Source: Intoshia linei (lineage: Eukaryota; Orthonectida; Rhopaluridae). From it: 58,594 nucleotides of DNA. Positions 46,934 to 58,182 of the stretch are shown in pieces. The stretch is from assembly GCA_001642005.1 (NCBI GenBank), contig LWCA01000081.1, forward strand, positions 1 to 58,594, read 5' to 3'. The position numbers and the translations under genes are program-made. The notes beneath the pieces were generated by a model. It had not been told where the DNA came from, did not search any database, and was given only the letters and a program-made list of their open reading frames with translations. Every line of letters starts with the position of its first letter. Within the stretch, counting starts at the first letter, position 1.

Positions 46934-47989
46934 ATGAGCATTTACGATGATTTAATGAAAATTAATGTGGATAAGCGTAAAGGAGTAAACCTTTTATTTT
47001 CTCCCGTAGCAATGGAAGTAATTTTAAAAATGATTGACTCAAATTTATCAGAGTCTAACAATCCGTTTTTAAAGTATAAAAACTTTAAAGATTCAACAAA
47101 ATATGCCAACTTTTACGAATATTTAAAAAAAAATCAAGATGTCAATAAATTTATAAAAATGGGAACAAAGGTTTTTTATAGCCATGAGACGAAATTGAAA
47201 GATAATGTCGATAAAATTGTCGATGATGCGTTATTGACTAGAAATGATTATGAAATGATTAATTTTGGAAATGATAGAATTGGAGAAATCATTACGAATT
47301 ATGTTTATCATGTTACGGCAAAGCGAATCGATTCAACGTTTTTTATGCACCCACTTTGGAAAGAAGTGCGTATTTTCGTAATTAACGCTCTACAACTATC
47401 TATCCCGTTTAACTGTGGATTTGAAAAATGTGCTAGTGAAAAATTTTACTTGTTCAATAATAAGGAAATTAATGTGCAAATGATGAGTTGCAATAAAAAA
47501 ATAAAACTAATAAAGTACGAAAAAAAAATTATTGTTCAAATTCCTTTAAGCGTGGAAAATTTCAATATGGTAATTGTACTTTCAAAAGATTCGAAATATG
47601 TGTTTAACACAAGTGAAGTTTTAAATGCTGTTGAAAAAGAAAAAGAATTTAAAAATATTGCTCTTTATTTGCCTATTTTTTCATTAGATTCAAATATCAA
47701 TATTGAGCAATCTCTCATCGATATTGGATTTAAAGGATTGTTTGGTAGTATGGCTAGCAATCTTTTAAATTCATCTGAACAATTGTACATTTCGAGTATA
47801 ATGCACATGACAAATATGAATCTTGGAATAAATGGAATCAATACAATGGAAAAAAAAGGTGAATGCAAAGTTAATATGGACGAAAAATTTTGCGTCAATT
47901 CTCCATTTTATTGCTTGGTTTATTATTTACCAAAATCTCAAAATGCTGAACCAATTGTCTTACAATATGCTTACATCAACAAACCATGA
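46934..47989 (+). CDS. Serpin-fold protein 2, single exon, 351 aa, intracellular type
   Basis: Diverged paralogue of serpin 1. Shared landmarks are the N-terminal SIYDDLMKIN (serpin 1 ELYDELINRN), NLLFSPVAMEVILKMI, KVFYSHETKLKDN, VRIFVINALQLSIPF, IVQIPLSVENFNMVIVL, IALYLPIFSLDSNINIEQSL and HMTNMNLGING. The hinge reads LGINGINTMEKKGECK, with charged and bulky residues where inhibitors need small ones, so a non-inhibitory role is likely. It is shorter than typical serpins (about 370-400 residues), and no signal peptide is seen. The stop is TGA. The hAT-like element at 48069 starts 80 bp downstream. Confidence 0.87.
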   Translation: MSIYDDLMKINVDKRKGVNLLFSPVAMEVILKMIDSNLSESNNPFLKYKNFKDSTKYANFYEYLKKNQDVNKFIKMGTKVFYSHETKLKDNVDKIVDDALLTRNDYEMINFGNDRIGEIITNYVYHVTAKRIDSTFFMHPLWKEVRIFVINALQLSIPFNCGFEKCASEKFYLFNNKEINVQMMSCNKKIKLIKYEKKIIVQIPLSVENFNMVIVLSKDSKYVFNTSEVLNAVEKEKEFKNIALYLPIFSLDSNINIEQSLIDIGFKGLFGSMASNLLNSSEQLYISSIMHMTNMNLGINGINTMEKKGECKVNMDEKFCVNSPFYCLVYYLPKSQNAEPIVLQYAYINKP

Positions 47990-48068
47990 TAAAAGCTATG
48001 TTTAGTTTAATATTATTTAATCAACAGTCATTTTTAATATACATTACAGATAATAAACATTTATCCCA

Positions 48069-48935
48069 GTGTTTCTCAACCTTTTTTACTGTGCGGAACC
48101 TTTATAAAATTTCAAAAAATCGCGGCATCTAAAAGCATGATCCAAAATTTTTTTTCGCATGTCGCATATATAAAACAATTTGATTTTTAATTAAAAAATT
48201 GCGCTTCTAATATTGAAAACATATAAATTTTTTAATAAAGAAATTTATATTTCCTTTGCAATGAGAATGGTCCTTAAAATATATCTAAGAGCTTTTTTAT
48301 TTCAATTTTCTTATAGCTTTCTAATTAAAAAAAATCTATTTTATTTATACTTGGAAAGCTTCTTCGCCACCAAAATTCAAATACTCATAATTTCCTGAGA
48401 AACCCCTAATCATACCCTCCTCGAAATTTGATTATCAGTGGTGGATGTTACTCTTATAAGTAACATCCTAAATTTTTTCAAGTCTTTTTTTTGAAGAGTT
48501 AATAAAGCTCTTTTCCAAGATTCTCCATCTGCTTACAAAGAGTAAGGAACACACGGATTTTAGCCGGTAAAACCAGTTAACTCCCTCACACTACAAATAA
48601 GCATCCAGGCCCGTGAAAGATAACTTTTTAGTTAAATATCATCATAAATAGGTAAGTAACTTATTTAAATTATTTCAAGAGAGTTGGGCCATTAAAAACC
48701 CACCTTATTTACAATATTTCTCATAAAGATAATTTGAATTATTATTACTTTTAAACATTATTTTTCAGGTTCCCATACTCACAACGTATAATATTTTTTT
48801 GATTTAAATTTGAAAATGATGTTGTTTCATTTGCATATAACAATAATTTAGAAAAACTTTAAATTGAAAAATATCGCATTTATATTTCACAGAACCCTAA
48901 TTAAATTTCGCGGAACACAGGTTGAGAACCACTGA
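48069..48935. mobile_element. Non-autonomous hAT element, about 870 bp
   Basis: Left terminus CAGTGTTTCTCAACCTTTT and right terminus AGGTTGAGAACCACTG are hAT inverted repeats. The flanks ATTTATCC and ATTTATTA agree at six of eight bases, compatible with an old 8-bp duplication. The interior from about 48300 matches 39490-40055 closely (shared TACTTGGAAAGCTTCTTCGC and GGAACACACGGA), but the transposase region is missing. Confidence 0.8.
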
Positions 48936-50151
48936 TTTATTAATAAACTATTCTATCTACAATTAGAGTCCATTCCGTAGTTCGCTAATTGTGTACAGTG
49001 TAAACATCGCCATAAATTTTTAAAAATTCCATATATCTATCACAGTTTTTCGAGTGTGTTGTTATCGCAAGTATTATTATCAGAAATTGAGTCCTTCAAG
49101 GCAATAACCTGAACTGTCCTTTTTTTAAAATTCAAACCAGTCTTACTATTTTAAAAAAGAGTATATTCTTAAACCCAACCATTTTTACTAAAAATCGACT
49201 TTTACCAACCTTTAAGGGAAAAATCGAGTTTAACCTACCCTTAAGAAAATTTAATATTGAGTTTTTATGGGATACTACGCAATTCTGTAAAACTGAATTT
49301 TTCCCTTAAAAGTTGGTAAAACTAGAATTTTCCTTATAGGTTTGTAAAAGTGGAATTTTTCCTTTTAGGGTTGGTAAAACACAATTTTTCCCTCAAAAGT
49401 TTGGTAAAACTGGTTGGATTTTGTAAAAATGGTCGGATTTTAGAAAAAATGGTTGGATTTAAGTAGACACCCTTTAAAAAATAAACAATCTGATAAAGAT
49501 TTTAAATTCATCTACAATATGATCATTTTTAATTTCAAAAATTTTATATCTTCACGGTTAAAACCCTAAATTATCCTTATAGTAAAAATTAAAAAAGTCC
49601 TAGAATTGTATACAAATAAAAAATATCTAGAATTTATGTTTTAAAAAATTTTAGGATTTTTCATTTTTAAAACAAAGGGTAATTTGTGGTTTTAACCATG
49701 AAGGTATGCGTTTCTGAGGCTGAAATTAACGACAATGTTAATGCTTTTAAAACGCGTTCCAGAATGTATGTTTTATTACATTTTTGGGTAGATTTTTTTA
49801 AACAAAAAGGGAAATTTGGTTTTTAACCCTGAAGGACTCAAATTCAGAAACTGAAAAATAGATATAAACACTTCCTGGGAAAAACAGTATTATAAATTTG
49901 GTTTTTTTAATCCTGCGACTGTCAATTTGTTCAATAAACACACACAGACATTCATTTTTATATAAGTAAAGAATTACGTACGGAAAATACGATACACGAA
50001 AATATTTTACTTTATTTTAATTACATTTTACGTAAAAATGAGTGAAATTGTTTAAGGGTTAAAATATTGTAAAGATACGGGTTAATACAGTATAACTACA
50101 AATTTATTATTTAAAATTATCAAAATCAAATCACCAACATTAACATAAGTA
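48936..50151. repeat. Repeat stretch: family D fold-back and family A
   Basis: A family D fold-back copy spans about 49157-49467 between AAACCCAACCATTTTTAC and ATGGTTGGATTTAAGTAG. Family A sequence lies on both sides (about 49060-49150 and 49500-49970) and ends with ACACACAGACATTCATTTT then ATATAAGTAAAG, which suggests the fold-back inserted into an A copy. No gene is seen. Confidence 0.6.
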
Positions 50152-52153
50152 TCAAAGATCGTCATCAAATTCTGAAGCCTAAATAAGTATATGTATATAT
50201 AATATAATATTTATTCAAAAAATACCGATTCGATAAGAAATAGAGTTTTTCCACTATCGCTATTACGCGGTTCAATATTTAAACGATCCAATATAGCACT
50301 TTTAACGTAACTTGCTATGTATCAATAAAAATTTATAAAGAGATTTACTTTCAATTATTTATATTTTTAAATTACATTTACCTCTTTTTGTTGATAAGGC
50401 TTTTATAGCGGTCGAATTTCTCATTGATAAAATACTACTGATTTTGTTGACGATCTGAAATTTATATAATCAATGTAAATGTAATTGTGTCAAAAATATC
50501 AATAATTCTTACACTATCACCTAACACTACAAAATAAGTAAATAATAAAAATTACATCATTTGATTGTTCAGAACCTTCGGAATATTCAGAATCATGAGA
50601 TTTTGGTAGATACTATGTATACGTTAAAATTAAACAGAAAAATTATACATCGCCAATTTCACCGGAAGATTGAATAAAGCTTAATTGTCTGTTATTTGTA
50701 ATTGATATTCTTGATATTCTATACTGACCGTCTTTATTAGTGTGATGAATTGTTGAACATCGCTTAGATTCAGGTATTTTCTCGAAAATACTTCTTCCCA
50801 TTGAATGTCTATCATCCTAGATTTTATTAAATATTATTTTGCATTATAATAATTTTTTTTGTTTTTTAAAGTAGAGTAAAAATATGCAAATATTTATATT
50901 TTAAAATATTTTTTTGATTTAAAACGTATTTCATTGCGTATTTTGTATTCATAATCCCTAAATGGAATTCCTTATTTGAGAACAAAAGACATGAACTATA
51001 ATAGGTTCGGAACTAATACCATCCTCGTTATAATTACAATTAAAATTTTGAATTTGTTTCTTGCTAGGCGTAAATTGGTAACCACCATAATGTAGATTAA
51101 AAATTTTAAATTTTACCAGTGAACAGGTATAATCACAATTGTCGCTATCGAATTCATTTACCAAATCTTCCACACCGTCATAACCGAGTTTCTTTAATTC
51201 TGCATTTGAAATCTATTATTTAAACTTTTAAAGGTTTAAAATAATTATAAATACATAAATAATGTTGATAAACTCTTCTGGAATGCATCCTATGTATCCT
51301 GTTTTTGTTTTAATGATGTACCAACCAACTTTAATTTCCTAATCTTTATTTTTAATCATTCTAATTATACATTAATTAATAATACCTCTTCCAGTATTCT
51401 TACAATGTCACCTTTTTTACAAACAACTTCTTCATTGTCGGACGGTTTAAAATCATACATGGTTACTCCCTTGATATAGTTAATAGCATGATAAATAAAA
51501 GTACCATTTTTTGAATGTCTCTATTAACTGTATTTATCTTTAATAAATTTATTTTAGTAATTCCTGGAGACCCATGTCGCTAAAATAATTTAAAAGTATT
51601 CATTAATTATAATATTACTCTACGCTTGATACTTTTTACTCTAGGTACTCGCCTTTCTTGTTTTTTTTGAAAAAATATTAAGGAAATGATTCCAATTCCA
51701 ATTATGGTTATAAACAAGACTAAACTGCATGCCAAAATAATAATGTACAACTAAGTGTAACAATTAACGTATTATAGGATTTAATGTCCATATATCTCAA
51801 ATTTAATTGTTTTATACACTCAATAAAATACTTTGCAAAAATGCAAAATAAAAAAAAATTTTTAATTGTTAATTAAAAGTAGACTATCGACATTCACGTC
51901 TAATGAATATTTTGATGAATAGTACACGTTAATATATTACATATTTCGTTTTGTAATTATTTTCCTCTGATGTGGGTTTACCTTCATTTTTAGGTTTTAC
52001 TGATTTATGGATTATCTAAAAATTACAAAATTTAATAATTAAAAGTTCAAAGTCAACCTCGTCGCAATTTTTAATTTTGCATTTTTTTTCAATATCTGTA
52101 CATTGTCCTAATTTATATAATGTTAAGGAAAATAATAATAAAATATTAAACAT
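50152..52153 (-). CDS. Single-pass membrane protein with cytoplasmic SH3 domain, 12 exons, about 393 aa
   Basis: Family not recognised. Exons on the minus strand: 52153-52058, 52015-51941, 51750-51619, 51579-51505, 51469-51386, 51338-51255, 51212-50991, 50816-50649, 50612-50556, 50454-50382, 50314-50226, 50178-50152; every junction keeps phase. A signal peptide (MFNILLLFSLTLYKLGQC) and a short Cys-containing ectodomain (to about residue 57) precede a transmembrane helix at about 59-84 and a basic stop-transfer stretch (QKKQERRVPRVKSIKRR). An SH3 domain follows at about 127-182: VTMYDFKPSDNEEVV (family ALYDFxxxxxxEL), KKGDIVRILEE, GWYIIKTKTGYIGCIPEEF (family GWWxGxxxGxxGxxPxNYV). The remaining 210 residues are Ser/Asp-rich and unmatched. 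The layout suggests a small receptor or adhesion adaptor. The exon 7 donor is the least certain junction. Confidence 0.75.
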
Positions 52154-52902
52154 TATTATTATTAACACAATTAATAATTTAATATATTAGTTAAAAGTAA
52201 ATAAAAGGATATTTGCATGGTTGATTGTTGAAACTGATGTTATCACACAATATACTACAATCGAAATTATCTAAAGATTTAAATTAATTTTACAAACAAT
52301 ATTTTTTATATAGTACCGTAGAGATCTAAATCATGAGCGCTCTACTATTTTAATTTATTAATAGGTCATGTTGAAAAAGTTTGTGATGACCACTGCAATT
52401 TACAATTATTTCTTTAAAATTTTAGATAATAAACGATCGATTAAATAATGTATATTATCATTAAGAATTGGTAAAAGCGGATTTTAGAATAATGGACATT
52501 GAAAAAATTTAAAATTAAAGAAAATTCTTCATAATGACTAAAATTGCAAAATAACTGTTTCAATCATTCTTCAGAATCACTAAAATTTCAAACAGACGGT
52601 AGATATATAGACGTCGTATTTTTAAAAAATTTTTGATACGGGCCTACACTTCCCATTTTATCGGACCTAATACTGAATCTCCATGTCCCTGCTTATTGTA
52701 CTTGCATTTAAAATATTTATGGCTTAACAACTCATCTTAATCGAGTATATAACCGCAATGATGAATATTATTATTTATTTTATAAATATATTACTTTCTG
52801 TACACCCGATTGTAGGGAGGGAGAGATAATCATTAATATATCTTATTACATCATCTAAATGCAAATAATATAAATTGATAAAAATTAACTAAAAATGTAT
52901 GT

Positions 52903-53315
52903 CTATTTTGTATAATTTTTATTACAATTTTCCTTAATGGGCATAAATTCCTAAATTAGTTAAACATCGTTTTATTTAGATACCTTAATATCTAACTTCC
53001 TCGTAATAATAGTGGTAATATTATCTAGATAGTCTATGCTTTTTTCATTGGACACGTCCAATATTACATTAATAGTTTTTTTGTTACATAAAAGTTCTAT
53101 AAAATTTTAATTAAATATATGCCAATAAATATGCAAAATTAATAATTTTATAGTTATGTTGATAATTTATTATTATGTATTATGTATTTAATATGATATT
53201 ACCATTATCTTCATAGACAAATGGTTTCTTCGCTGAAAAAATTAGATTTAAACAGTCGTATTGGTATATATCAGAGAATTTTTTTTTATACTTTTTTATA
53301 TCATCAAGGTAAATG
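52903..53315 (-). CDS. 3' exons of an unrecognised gene
   Basis: Three exons in consistent phase: 53315-53203, 53096-52984 and 52950-52903 (TAG stop). The encoded C-terminus contains YLDDIKKYKKKFSDIYQYD, KKPFVYEDNELLCNKKTINV and YLDNITTIITRKLDIKEFM. No family is recognised. The matching splice phases over two short introns are the evidence that this is real. The 5' part was not found; upstream lies a repeat block that is also present near 57334, so the assembly may be broken here. Confidence 0.5.
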
Positions 53316-53334
53316 CTAAAAATTAAGTATGAAT

Positions 53335-53651
53335 TAAGTATCAAAGCTTATAATTTATAGTAAATATTATTATCATTTTTATATTTATTACAATCCTTTG
53401 CAATATTAGTAAAATTCGGCTGAAATATGTTTATAAAGTGAAGATTCCGTTAATTATTGATACATAATTGGTATTTTTAAGTATTTATTAAATTGGTACT
53501 GAATATATGTCATCACATTGAAAATCACAAAATAGGTTTTTATAATTTTATTTTTTCTGGAAATTTATGCTATTTATGACAATTTTTAAGATTAGACTGT
53601 TTTTACTTTATTTTTAATATTATACACACATTCTGTCTAATAAATTAAAAA
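53335..53651. repeat. Segment duplicated almost exactly at 57334-57650, ending at an N
   Basis: From AGTATCAAAGCTTATAATTT to TGTCTAATAAATTAAAA this 317-bp block appears identical to 57334-57650, while related family A copies at 56140-56400 and 34500-34690 (reverse) differ at many positions. The block is bounded by a single N at 53652 here and by an N at 57333 at the other copy. Confidence 0.75.
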
Positions 53652-53907
53652 NTTATATTATTGCAAAAACATCAGACTACTCATCTATATCATAATCATA
53701 CTATATCATAATGTATATATTATATGCAGTATGTACATACAGAATTATATAGTATGTATAATTATTATTATTGTAAAAATACTGATTAATAATAATATTA
53801 ATAAAAATGTAAAAACAAATATTTAGAAAATAATCGTGTTTACAACAACTTATAATCGTTTGGATCACATATATGCTAATCAAAACATTTTATTAAAATC
53901 CACAAAC

Positions 53908-55259
53908 ATGTTTGACAGATTAAGAGTGTTTTTAATTGTTGATGAATGTATATGTTTTGCTATAGAACCGGTAATTAATATTTCCTTTCTCAAATAATTT
54001 AACTAACTAATTAATTAATAAATAACTTCAAATATTTTTTAATATTTATTTATTTTTTTGCAAAATTCCCGAGGGCTGATTTAATTTAATTATTTTAATT
54101 GTATATAGAGCAGTGTTCCCCAACCTTTATGGTGCTAGGCCTCCCTGTCATTATTAAAAAGATACCAGGTCATACTCAAAAAAATATGAACCAACGGTCA
54201 AATTTTTTGACTTGATAAAACAGTTCAATCAAAAAGAAATCATTACTAATTTGACTACTTTTTAGATTCTACTAAGACAATAATTTTCTAAAAAATTAAA
54301 CATTGAAACATCGAAAGTTGAGTTAATTACAATATCTTTACAATTAATGATATGATTGAGCCTAATTACTTACAAATTTTCTTTATATTAGATACATATG
54401 TTATAAGCTTTAATATATCCTCGCAGCAATTTTGCTATAAATATAAACCTACATAATGTACATTAAGGTGTCTCATCGGTATTTAGAAAAAATATCCTTA
54501 GGGCTTAAAATTATAGTATTACTAAAATATTAACTATTTTCGTTTAACTTCTAACGGTGAAATTAGTCTGACCATTTAAAGTTTTCTTTATATATACTAT
54601 ATATTACAAAATTAAAATTGAACTTTATTTTAACGGAAATTGGCGTTTGAGCTTTTAAACATGGTACCGACTTCATAATATTGTTGTCCATGTTTAGTGA
54701 TACAGTTTATTTTTTTAAATTTGTTTCTAGCTCAATTTTTTTGGATTTTATTTTTTGTTTGAATACAATTTAAATAATGTAAATAGCCAAAAGTCGAGAA
54801 ATTAAATCGTTAATTCAGTTCTGTTTTAATTTTGTAATATATAGTATATATAAAGAAAACTTTAAATGGTCAGACTATCTTCAATATTCGTTGAAATGCA
54901 TTAATATTTTGGAAATATCATTTTTTTACACTTGATTACTATTATACCTAAGTATGTTCAAAATTATAATTTTTCATTTTTTTTGAAACACCTTAATGTA
55001 CATGTATCTAAATGAAACGTAAATGTTTTTTCATTTTTTCTATATTATAAAGAATACCAGTTTAAATCACAAAATGTGTACCTCATTCCTGAAATTGCTC
55101 ATGACATATTATTCATTAAACTACATTATAATACTTGATATTTATAGTCTATACAAACGCTCATATCAGTCGATACTGGTTTAGAAGGTAGTTGGGTAGG
55201 TTTGATACCACTTTCAGGTAAAACAAAAGTTAAAACAACTGGATTACATTGGAATTTAG
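53908..55259 (+). CDS. Two possible exons of an unrecognised gene
   Basis: 53908-53970 reads MFDRLRVFLIVDECICFAIE plus Pro and stops at a GT donor. 55148-55259, after a TTTATAG acceptor, reads SIQTLISVDTGLEGSWVGL and on through GKTKVKTTGLHWNL to a GT donor, in matching phase. No family is recognised and the 1.2-kb gap between them is unusual unless it holds an insertion (a hAT-like end CAGTGTTCCCCAACC lies at about 54112). Weak support. Confidence 0.25.
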
Positions 55260-57950
55260 GTAAATTTTAAATAATGTGTTTACAATACAATGTAATTAAA
55301 TTTATAAAATATTTATAAATATAAAAAAAAGGTAATGTGCTTTTTTAAAAATGAAGATATTCATTTGGTATTATATATTTTTTAAATAATGGGTAATAAA
55401 TTTTAATTTTTGAACGTTCTTTGTAAATATCAGTGAATAACATTTATGATTCGGTATTACTGTTGAAAAACAGTATTATAATTTATTTCTGCTTATAAAA
55501 ATCTAGGATTTGTGTCTTCATTTTTCAAAAAAATATAATTTAGGTTTTTGGACTTTATAATGCACAATGTGTATTGCACATTTTAGAGAACATCGGTTTG
55601 ATACATAAACGGTTACACAAGTGAATACGTTAATAACTATAATTAAACAGAAGCAAGCTTGATATTAATTTATTTTCTTTATAAGTATGTCAGGGTGGAC
55701 CAAATAAAAAAAATTAAATTTTTTGAATTAAAACAATTATAAAATAGTCTAATACCAACATTATTGGTACCAATTATTGTCAAAATGCTCATTTTATTAC
55801 AAATACATTTATTATATTGATCGAAGGTCAAAATTATTGATGATTTTAATTATGACTAAACGATAGAGCATATAATGTTACATAAAATAATGAAATATTA
55901 TAAAAATTGATAGGGTAGATTTCATACAGTTTACCTTTGAAAATGGCATTTTGGCTATTTATAATTTTTTTTAATCTTAATTTATCCTAACTTATATAAA
56001 ATGCAACGAAATTTTTGTTTGTGTGTCTGTGTGTCTTATTTTTTTGAAATTCATTTTAATTTTTTGAAATTTCATTTTTAAAACATTTTTTATAAAAACA
56101 TTCAAATTTAAATGAGAAACTAAAACAACTTTGTTCATATCATTTTTATATTACAATCCTTTGCAATAATGGTAAAATTCGACTGAAATGTTTATGTTTA
56201 TAAAGTGAAGATTCAGTTAATTATTGATACACAATTGGTATTTTTAGGTATTTATTAAATTGGTACTGAATATATGTCATAACATTGAAAATAACAAAAT
56301 AGGTTTGTATAATTTTATTTTTTATGGAATTATGCTATTTATGACAATTTTTAGAATTGGACTGTTTTTACTTTATTTTTAATATTATACACATTCTGTT
56401 TTTAAAATTCTTTACGCAAATGTTAACAAACAAAAAATTAAGATGGAATAATTCATTTTAAAGTAAAAAGTAATGTGATATGATGGTTCCACCTGAAACA
56501 AATTTGCGAACCACTCCTTTAAAAAATTGATAATAGTTAATAGTAGGATTTTTAAGTTAGATTTTCAACGTGAATTTATTTTTTTGGTATAATAACAGAG
56601 TGCCCTCGGCAGAGCTAGTTCCTGTTTGTACGTAGTACAAAACAGCCAAGCTATTTTTACTATAAATATGCTTTATTTTGGCTTATCACAAAATCTTATA
56701 ATGGCTATAACTTTTATTCTCGTAGATAAAAAGTTTTAATATTTTGGCATATCATTTTATTCATATAGATGACCACATGGTATTAATTTTGGTTCATTGA
56801 TGAAAAAAAATGTCATTTTTCGTATAATAATAAAAATATAAAGCTTTATTAATAACACTGTTCAACAATTTCAGATTTTTTTTCGACATCCTGGGATATT
56901 TTTATTTAGAATGAAAGACATTTTTATAAAGTACTTTAATAATTGAAGGGGCGTATTACTCCAAAAAATCAACAAATAATAATGATTATTTTGATATATA
57001 GTTATATGTAATTGTTTAAATTAAAATAAATTGTCTATTACAGTAATTCCGTGATGCTGAATTTTTACCCACTCTCAAAAACACAACAATTCCATGGTAA
57101 CACCAAAATAATTAGCATGATCTCCTACAAGCTATGTTTCCACGATNCAATTGTTTTTAAAATTCTTTACGCAAATGTTAACAAACAAAAAATTAAGATG
57201 AAAATAATTTTTTAAAGTAAAAAGTAATGTGATATGATGGTTCCACCTGAAACAAATTTGCGAACCACTCCTTTAAAAAATTGATAATAGTTAATAGTAG
57301 GATTTTTAAGTTAGATTTTCAACGTGAATTTANAGTATCAAAGCTTATAATTTATAGTAAATATTATTATCATTTTTATATTTATTACAATCCTTTGCAA
57401 TATTAGTAAAATTCGGCTGAAATATGTTTATAAAGTGAAGATTCCGTTAATTATTGATACATAATTGGTATTTTTAAGTATTTATTAAATTGGTACTGAA
57501 TATATGTCATCACATTGAAAATCACAAAATAGGTTTTTATAATTTTATTTTTTCTGGAAATTTATGCTATTTATGACAATTTTTAAGATTAGACTGTTTT
57601 TACTTTATTTTTAATATTATACACACATTCTGTCTAATAAATTAAAAATAATAAAATAACAATTGTTTTTAAAATTCTTTACGCAAATGTTAACAAACAA
57701 AAAATTAATATAGAATAATTGACTTTAAAGTAAAAAGTAATGTGATATGATGGTTCCACCTGAAACAAATTTGGGAACCACTCCTTTTAAAAAATAAAAT
57801 AATAGTGAATAGTAGGATTTTCAAGTTAGATTTTCAACGTGAATTTATTTTTTAAGTATAATAAAAATGTTCCCTCAACAGAGCTAGGTCCTGTTTGTAC
57901 GTAGTACATAACAGTCAACCTAGTAATGTATATTATATTAAACCTGGGAT
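55260..57950. repeat. Family A copies and assembly joins
   Basis: Reverse-strand family A covers about 55990-56660 (starting AACTTATATAAAATGC and TGTGTGTCTGTGTGTC, ending GCCCTCGGCAGAGCTAG) and a second copy covers about 57660-57930. The block 57148-57332 nearly repeats 56396-56578. Ns are at 57147 and 57333. A short open stretch after an acceptor at about 57045 (VMLNFYPLSKTQQFHG) runs into the N at 57147 and could be a cut-off exon. Confidence 0.6.
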
Positions 57951-58182
57951 GGGCATCTGCGGCCTCTGATGCTTAAAAATGCGGCCTTTCAGAAAAATCA
58001 GAATTTTGCAAAAAAGTGAAAATTTTAATTGACAGTTCAAAAAACGATATATTGCCTTGAAAAGTAGTTTATCTTATAATAAATGCATTTTGAATTAGAA
58101 ATCTGACTTGTTTTCTCAATATTTTTGTCATATATAAGATTCATCAATTTTTTCACTTTTAAAGAAATAAAACCCCCATCGG

